Origin: Myxococcota bacterium
GTDB taxonomy: Bacteria; Myxococcota_A; UBA796; CAJQPC01
Length of the DNA stretch: 44,793 nt
Direction: 5' to 3'
NCBI GenBank assembly: GCA_023150845.1
Contig: JAKLKD010000023.1
Coordinates: forward strand, 1 to 44,793
Shown: piece after piece, positions 40,117-44,793 of the stretch
Position numbering within the stretch: position 1 is the stretch's first letter
Layout of the letters: each line of letters starts with the position of its first letter
The notes under the pieces: model-generated
Seen by the model: only the letters and a program-made list of their open reading frames with translations
Databases searched by the model: none
What the model was told of the DNA's origin: nothing
Translations under genes and position numbers: made by a program

Positions 40117-41496
40117 ATGTCCCAGAAGAGCCGCTCCATTCGCCTCGTCACCGAGATCCCCGGCCCCAAGAGCCAGGCGATCGTCCGCCGCCGCGAGGCC
40201 GCCACCCCCCAAGGCGCCGCCAAGCTCACCCCCATCGCCGTAGAGTCCGCCCACGGCGCCGTCGTCACCGACGTAGACGGCAACCAGCTCCTCGACCTCG
40301 CCGGGGGCATCGGCGTCTTGGCCGTGGGCCACACCCCCGCCGCCGTCGTGGACGCCGTGAAGGCCCAGGCCGAGCGCCTCCTGCACATGTGCGCCATCGT
40401 CTCGACCTATGAGCCCTACGTCGAGGTCGTCGAGCGCCTCAACGCCCTCACCCCCGGGGACTTCCCCAAGAAGACGGTGCTCTTGAACACCGGCGCCGAG
40501 GCCGTCGAGGCCGCCGTGGCCATCTGCCGCTCCTACACCAAACGCCAGGGCGTCGTGGTGTTTGAGGGCGCCTACCACGGCCGCTCCAACCTCACGATGG
40601 CGATGACCTCGAAGTTCAACCTCTTCAAGAAGGGCTTCGGGCCGTTCTCCCCCGAGGTCTACCGCTTCCCGTTCCCGAACGTCTACCGGCGCCCCAAAGA
40701 GATGAGCGCCGAGGCCTTCGTGGACTGGCACATCCAGAACCTCGACCACTGCTTCATGGGCATCGTGGACCCCTCCCACGTCGCCTGCGTGGTGATTGAG
40801 CCCGTGCTCGGCGAGGGCGGCTTCTTGCCGGTGCCCGCGCCCTTCTTGCAGGCGCTCCGGCGGCTCTGCACCCAGCACGGCATCGTGCTCGTCGCCGACG
40901 AGGTGCAGGCGGGCATGGGCCGCACGGGCAAGCTCTACGCCATCGAGCACTCCGGCGTCGTGCCGGACGTGGTCGTGAGCGCGAAGTCCCTCGCCGCCGG
41001 GATGCCGCTCTCCGCGGTCACCGGCCGCGCCGAGATCATGGACGCGCCCCACCCCGGCGGCCTCGGCGGCACCTACTCCGGCAACCCCCTCTCTTGTGTG
41101 GCGGCGCTGGCGGCGCTGGACGAGCTGACCACCCCGGCCTTCCTTAGCCGCGCGGCGGAGGTCGGGGAGCGCCTGCGCGCCCGGCTGCTCCAGATTCAGG
41201 CCGAGCACCCCGAGCAGGTCGGCGACGTGCGCGGCCTGGGCTCGATGCTCGTGATGGAGCTGGTCAAGGACTCCGAGAGCAAGGCCCCCTGGATGGAGCT
41301 CTGCGCGTCGCTCTGCGCCGAGACGGTGAAGCGGGGGGTCATCACGATCCGCGCCGGGCTGTTCTCCAACTGTGTGCGGTTCTTGCCGCCGCTGAACCTC
41401 AGCGACGAGCAGCTCGACGAGGCGATGGACGTCGTCGCCGAGAGCCTCCGCGTCGTGCTGGAGCGCCACGGGGTGTCGAAGGGCGGTGCCGCGTGA
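40117..41496 (+). CDS. gabT: GABA-type class III aminotransferase
   Basis: A 459-residue PLP-dependent class III aminotransferase closely matching GabT (4-aminobutyrate:2-oxoglutarate transaminase): NTGAEAVEAAVAICRSYTKR, FEGAYHGRSNLTMAMTSK, IEPVLGEGGF, VADEVQAGMGRTG and the PLP Lys about 290 in SAKSLAAGMPL, then GGLGGTYSGNPLSCVAAL. It would convert GABA or a related omega-amino acid to the semialdehyde. The ATG at 40117 has GAGG six bases upstream; an upstream in-frame start at 39985 would read through the repeats. Its stop overlaps the next gene's GTG (GTGA), so it works with the C45-family hydrolase. The exact amine donor is not certain. Confidence 0.88.
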   Translation: MSQKSRSIRLVTEIPGPKSQAIVRRREAATPQGAAKLTPIAVESAHGAVVTDVDGNQLLDLAGGIGVLAVGHTPAAVVDAVKAQAERLLHMCAIVSTYEPYVEVVERLNALTPGDFPKKTVLLNTGAEAVEAAVAICRSYTKRQGVVVFEGAYHGRSNLTMAMTSKFNLFKKGFGPFSPEVYRFPFPNVYRRPKEMSAEAFVDWHIQNLDHCFMGIVDPSHVACVVIEPVLGEGGFLPVPAPFLQALRRLCTQHGIVLVADEVQAGMGRTGKLYAIEHSGVVPDVVVSAKSLAAGMPLSAVTGRAEIMDAPHPGGLGGTYSGNPLSCVAALAALDELTTPAFLSRAAEVGERLRARLLQIQAEHPEQVGDVRGLGSMLVMELVKDSESKAPWMELCASLCAETVKRGVITIRAGLFSNCVRFLPPLNLSDEQLDEAMDVVAESLRVVLERHGVSKGGAA

Positions 41497-42560
41497 GCAA
41501 GACCATCCGGCGGCTCACCTTGGCCGGCACCCCCGAGGCCCGGGGGGCGCTCCACGGGGCCACCTACGCCGAGTCCATCGCCGTCTACGCCCAGTCCCGG
41601 GTGCGGCTCTCGACCCTCGGCACGCGCCTGGGCCGCGAGGACGCCCTGGACCTCGCCACACGCTGCCTGCCGCACCACGAACGTTACGCCCCAGACCTCA
41701 CCGCGGAGCTCTTGGCGATGTGCGCCGCGGCGGGCATCAGCCCGGCGGAGGGGGTCATCGTCGGGGGATACACCGACTTCTTGGACGTGGTGCGCGCCGT
41801 AGACATGGGCGCCCCCATCGAGGACACCTGCACCGCGGCCCTCGTGCCGCCCTCGGCCACGGGCGGGCTCGGCGGGCTGTTCACGCAGACCTGGGACATG
41901 CACGCCTCGGCGACGCCCCACGTCGTGATGCTGCGCCACGAGCCCACAGAGGGCCTCGCGGCCTTGACCTTCACGACCGTCGGCTGCTTGGGGCAGATCG
42001 GCATGAACGAGGCCGGGATCTGCGTCGGCATCAACGACCTCTCGTCCTTGGGCGGGCGGCTGGGCGTCACCTGGCCCTTCGTGGTGCGGAAGGTGCTCCA
42101 GCAGGACAACCTCAACGACGCCGTGCGGGCCGTGGTGGAGGCGCCCCTCGCCGGGGGGCACAACTACCAGCTCATGGACCGCCACGGCGCCGGGGTCAAC
42201 ATCGAGTGGATGCCGGGCCGGGTCGAGGTCACGCCCCTCGGCGAGACGCCCATCGCCCACAGCAACCACTGCGTGCTGCCGAGCACCCGGGCGCTCCAGG
42301 CCCCGCGCCCCGAGGCCCTGCAGCGCTCGTCCTTGGAGCGCCTGCGGCACGCCGACGCATTGTTGGACGTTCGACCAATCAACGTCGAGACCCTCATGGC
42401 GCTCACCCGGGACGAGACCTGGATCTGCCGCCACCCCGACCCGCCCTTTGAGTACGAGACCTGCGGGGCGGTGGTGATGCGCCCGGCGGCGCGGCAGCTC
42501 TGGGCGGTCTGGGGCCGCCCCTCCGAGGGCGAGTACGAGGCCTTCGACCTCAACCCCTAA
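41493..42560 (+). CDS. C45-family acyltransferase/hydrolase
   Basis: A 355-residue protein of the peptidase C45 family (acyl-CoA:6-aminopenicillanate acyltransferase type), N-terminal nucleophile hydrolases that self-cleave before a Cys. The candidate nucleophile is Cys 113 in EDTCTAA, followed by QTWDMHASAT, TVGCLGQIGMNEAGICVGINDL and HSNHCVLP, all family landmarks. These enzymes hydrolyse or transfer acyl groups on amides. The GTG at 41493 overlaps the aminotransferase stop, so a joint pathway is likely, for example release of an amine from an N-acyl compound followed by transamination. Its 3' end overlaps the convergent kinase gene by four bases. Confidence 0.85.
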   Translation: MSKTIRRLTLAGTPEARGALHGATYAESIAVYAQSRVRLSTLGTRLGREDALDLATRCLPHHERYAPDLTAELLAMCAAAGISPAEGVIVGGYTDFLDVVRAVDMGAPIEDTCTAALVPPSATGGLGGLFTQTWDMHASATPHVVMLRHEPTEGLAALTFTTVGCLGQIGMNEAGICVGINDLSSLGGRLGVTWPFVVRKVLQQDNLNDAVRAVVEAPLAGGHNYQLMDRHGAGVNIEWMPGRVEVTPLGETPIAHSNHCVLPSTRALQAPRPEALQRSSLERLRHADALLDVRPINVETLMALTRDETWICRHPDPPFEYETCGAVVMRPAARQLWAVWGRPSEGEYEAFDLNP

Positions 42561-44638
42561 GGCGCCTTCGTCTTGGCGGGCGGCTTGTCGGGGCGCTTCT
42601 CCTGCGGGACGGCTGGCGGCTGGCGGCGGCCCCCGGACTGCGTCGGCACGGCGGCGCCGGGCTTCTGGAGGATGACCCCGAGCTTCACGGCCTTGAGGCC
42701 CTTCGTCGGCATCGGCTCGGTGCGCAGGCCCTTGAGCAGGCAGTTGCCCTGCTCTTGGGTGACCCCGGCCATCTTCGCCCGACGCAGGCGGCCCGTGGGC
42801 TCGATGGTCAAGGTCAGCTCGATGGGGCCGACCTCTTGCAGGCCGCAGGGCTCCCGCAGGGCGGACACCCGGGCGGTCACGGCGTCGGTGAGGGCGGTGT
42901 GCACCGGCGAGCCGACCTTGAGCGCCCGGGCCGGGGGCAGCAGCTCGTCGGGGAAGCTCCAGGGGGCGACCCACCAGGCCGTGAAGCCGAGGCCCCCGGC
43001 GAAGCCGCCGAGGAGCAAGAAGCCGAGGACGATCCACCAGCCCCAGCTCCGGGGCGGCGGCCACTCCGCGGTCATGTCGTGGGGGTCCGGCGGCGGGATG
43101 AAGCTCGGCTTGGGGCTGAGGTCGGTCTCAAGCGCGGGGGGCGGCGTCGAGGCGCTGGGGCTGAGGCCCGGCGGGAGGCGCTCCGGCGGCGGCGGCTCAA
43201 AGACGGGGACCTGGCTTGGGACCGGCGGGGCGTCGGGGTCGGGGGCCGTGGTGCGGGAGCGCACGGCGCCGGGGAGCGGCGGCGGGACGCTGGCCTCGAC
43301 GGGCAGGGGCGGCGGGCCACCGGGGTCGGGCGGCGGGAAGACGGGGTCGTCGCCTTGGGGGCCGGTGTAGACCGGCGGGGGCTCGTTGAGGGCGCTGTCG
43401 TCGTTGGCCATGGTGGTCGGTGCGTCGTCCGCCGAGCGGGACCCGGCGAGGGTGGTGGGGGCGTCCGCGCCGTCGAAGGAGGGCAGCTCCAGGGCGGCGG
43501 AGGACACGGCGACGGCCTGGCTCGTGCTCAGGTCGATGACCTCACCGTCGTCGAAGGTGTCCTCGGCGGCGTGGGGGGCGTCAGGCGGCGGCGGGGCGGG
43601 CGGCGGGGTCGCCGGGGCGCCCACGGCGGGCAAGGGGAGGTCGGCGGCGATGGCGAAGAGCAGCTCCCGGGCCTGGGCCATGGTCACCCGGCGGGCGGGG
43701 TCGGGCTGCATCGTCGCGGCGAGGAGCTGGTTCCACCCGGCGACCCGCTCGGCGCGGTCCCAGCCGTCGCCGAGGCGCGGGGGCAAAGCGACGCGCAGGC
43801 TGTCGAGGGTGCGCTCGGGGTCGAAGTTGAGGCCCTCGTCGTCGGTGAGGTGCCGCAAGGTGACGCAGAAGTGCAGCACGGCGGCCAAGGCGAAGAGGTC
43901 GGTGCTCGCCGTGGGCGCCTGGCCCTCAAACTGCTCCGGGGCGGCGTACTGCGGGGTGCCGACGAAGGCCCCGGCCCGGGTGAGGCCCTCGCCGACCCCG
44001 CCGCTCACCTTGGCGATGCCCCAGTCTGTGAGGCGCACCATCGGCACCTCGCCGGGGCCGGGGGTGCGGGTGAGCAGGATGTTCTCGGGCTTCATGTCGC
44101 GGTGGATGACGCCCTTGGCGTGGGCCACGCTCAGGGCGTCGCAGAGCTGCACACCGACGGCGGCCGCGGCGGTGACGCTCATGCGGCCTTGGTTCGAGAG
44201 GTGGTCGAGGAGGCTGCCGCCCTCCTCAAAGCGGGTCACGAGGTAGGGGGAGTGCCCGGCGCGGTGCACAAAGCCCAGGATCTGCACGATTCCGGGGTGG
44301 TCGAGCTCGGTGAGGATCTGGGCCTCGGTGGCGAGGCGGCGCAGGTAAGGGCCCTGGTCGCGGTGGGCGTAGAGCACCTTGATCGCCAGCCGTGGGCCGA
44401 TGAGCTCCTGGTGATCGCTGAGCTCCTGGGCGAGGTAGGTGGCCCCGGCGCCGCCGATGGCGAGGCAACGATCGACCTTGTACCGGCGATCCAGGACGTC
44501 GCTGGGGTTCAGGAGCTCGCCCCAGCCGTCGCGGCGGCGGCGGGCGCGGCAGGCGAGGTTGGGGCAGGACTCAGGGTCGCCCTCAAACGTGGTGAGGCAG
44601 CGGCTGCAGTACTTTGTGCGAGGCGCCGGGCTGCTCAT
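42557..44638 (-). CDS. Zinc-ribbon Ser/Thr kinase with transmembrane segment
   Basis: A 693-residue membrane-anchored Hanks-type kinase. Cys 11, 14, 25 and 30 (YCSRC, SCPNLAC) form an N-terminal zinc ribbon. The kinase domain follows, with glycine loop IGGAGATYL, ATP-binding Lys 87 (LAIKVL), HRDMKPEN (Asp 181) and GTPQYAAPEQF. The metal-binding motif is DWG (Asp 205) instead of DFG. A long Pro/Ala/Asp-rich linker (about 335-520) leads to one transmembrane helix near 530-553 and a C-terminal extracytoplasmic domain of about 80 residues (VTARVSALREPCG, LTLTIEPTGRLRRAKM) resembling the TonB/AgmX-type C-terminal domains attached to myxobacterial proteins. A basic Pro/Lys tail ends the protein. 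It is divergent from the lipoprotein at 44712. Confidence 0.88.
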   Translation of the reverse strand: MSSPAPRTKYCSRCLTTFEGDPESCPNLACRARRRRDGWGELLNPSDVLDRRYKVDRCLAIGGAGATYLAQELSDHQELIGPRLAIKVLYAHRDQGPYLRRLATEAQILTELDHPGIVQILGFVHRAGHSPYLVTRFEEGGSLLDHLSNQGRMSVTAAAAVGVQLCDALSVAHAKGVIHRDMKPENILLTRTPGPGEVPMVRLTDWGIAKVSGGVGEGLTRAGAFVGTPQYAAPEQFEGQAPTASTDLFALAAVLHFCVTLRHLTDDEGLNFDPERTLDSLRVALPPRLGDGWDRAERVAGWNQLLAATMQPDPARRVTMAQARELLFAIAADLPLPAVGAPATPPPAPPPPDAPHAAEDTFDDGEVIDLSTSQAVAVSSAALELPSFDGADAPTTLAGSRSADDAPTTMANDDSALNEPPPVYTGPQGDDPVFPPPDPGGPPPLPVEASVPPPLPGAVRSRTTAPDPDAPPVPSQVPVFEPPPPERLPPGLSPSASTPPPALETDLSPKPSFIPPPDPHDMTAEWPPPRSWGWWIVLGFLLLGGFAGGLGFTAWWVAPWSFPDELLPPARALKVGSPVHTALTDAVTARVSALREPCGLQEVGPIELTLTIEPTGRLRRAKMAGVTQEQGNCLLKGLRTEPMPTKGLKAVKLGVILQKPGAAVPTQSGGRRQPPAVPQEKRPDKPPAKTKAP

Positions 44639-44711
44639 GGACCCTCCGACCGATGACGAGCGAGGCTCGCCTAACCCGACGGGGGCGGCGAAGCCCGGTT
44701 AAACAGCCGAG

Positions 44712-44793
44712 ATGCGCGCGCTCTTCCTGCTCTGCTTGTCCTTTCTGGCCGCCTGCCGCTGCGCCGAGGCGCCGCCCCCCGAGGCGCGGCTGT
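44712..44793 (+). CDS. Lipoprotein (5' end only)
   Basis: The window ends 27 codons into this gene. The visible part, MRALFLLCLSFLAACRCAEAP and onward, is a lipoprotein signal peptide with lipobox LAAC at about residue 15. Upstream GC-rich sequence contains no obvious Shine-Dalgarno. Nothing can be said about the mature protein. Confidence 0.55.
   Translation, partial: MRALFLLCLSFLAACRCAEAPPPEARL

Noticed and set aside
42755-44656. 633-codon open frame on the plus strand
   Set aside because: It mirrors the zinc-ribbon kinase on the other strand and reads as a low-complexity Gly/Ala/Val/Arg protein.

Overview
The window is a gene-dense, very GC-rich stretch of bacterial chromosome, best explained as a Myxococcota (myxobacterium-like) genome. 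The evidence is three large Ser/Thr protein kinases, many lipoproteins whose lipobox cysteine is followed by Asp/Ser/Thr-rich low-complexity spacers, a secreted protein ending in a MYXO-CTERM-like tail (Cys, glycine-rich stretch, hydrophobic segment, Arg run), and frequent 4-bp stop/start overlaps. No rRNA, tRNA, CRISPR array, insertion sequence or phage gene was recognised, and no gap between genes exceeds 300 bases.

Layout. 1-8518: the 3' part of a kinase gene, a small Cys-rich lipoprotein, a START lipid-binding protein, a CreD-like membrane protein, three large surface lipoproteins (Ig-like, PPC-like, ASH/PKD/DUF2135-like) and an SPFH-domain lipoprotein. 8534-16138: a GAF-PAS-receiver protein, slyX coupled to an AidB-like acyl-CoA dehydrogenase, a near-leaderless kinase with a degenerate P-loop region, and a tandem pair of Tat-signal/membrane paralogues with matching promoters. 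16185-23636: a compact type II fatty-acid/polyketide-like locus made of two convergent operons. One encodes a ketosynthase carrying an extra chain-length-factor-like tail, a beta-propeller and a flavin-dependent halogenase-like enzyme. The other encodes two hotdog dehydratases, a ketosynthase, a chain-length factor, an acyl carrier protein and a protoglobin. It resembles a stripped-down aryl-polyene/xanthomonadin-type system, and the second operon is led by phaR.

23652-33775: phaR diverges from a nine-gene polyhydroxyalkanoate (PHA) operon: phasin, short PhaE-like subunit, two tandem PhaC-type synthases, acyl-CoA ligase, lipoprotein, outer-membrane beta-barrel, alpha/beta-hydrolase lipoprotein and secreted lipase-like protein. 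Most junctions overlap by 1-4 bp. The simplest reading is a pathway that cleaves esters outside the cell, imports the acids, activates them with CoA and stores them as polyester. TGC-rich sequence between phaR and the phasin overlaps the -35 elements of both divergent promoters, so PhaR could control storage and the polyketide operon together.

33818-44793: a Uma2-family protein; a convergent SRPBCC-like secreted protein; an operon of a DAO-type flavoenzyme, a metallophosphoesterase, a DUF455 ferritin/ATP-grasp fusion and a YchJ-like SEC-C protein; a coupled GABA-type aminotransferase and C45 acyltransferase/hydrolase; a zinc-ribbon kinase with a transmembrane segment; and the start of one more lipoprotein. 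The main candidates for undescribed biology are the PHA scavenging operon, the halogenase/ketosynthase locus under a shared PhaR region, and the ferritin/ATP-grasp operon.
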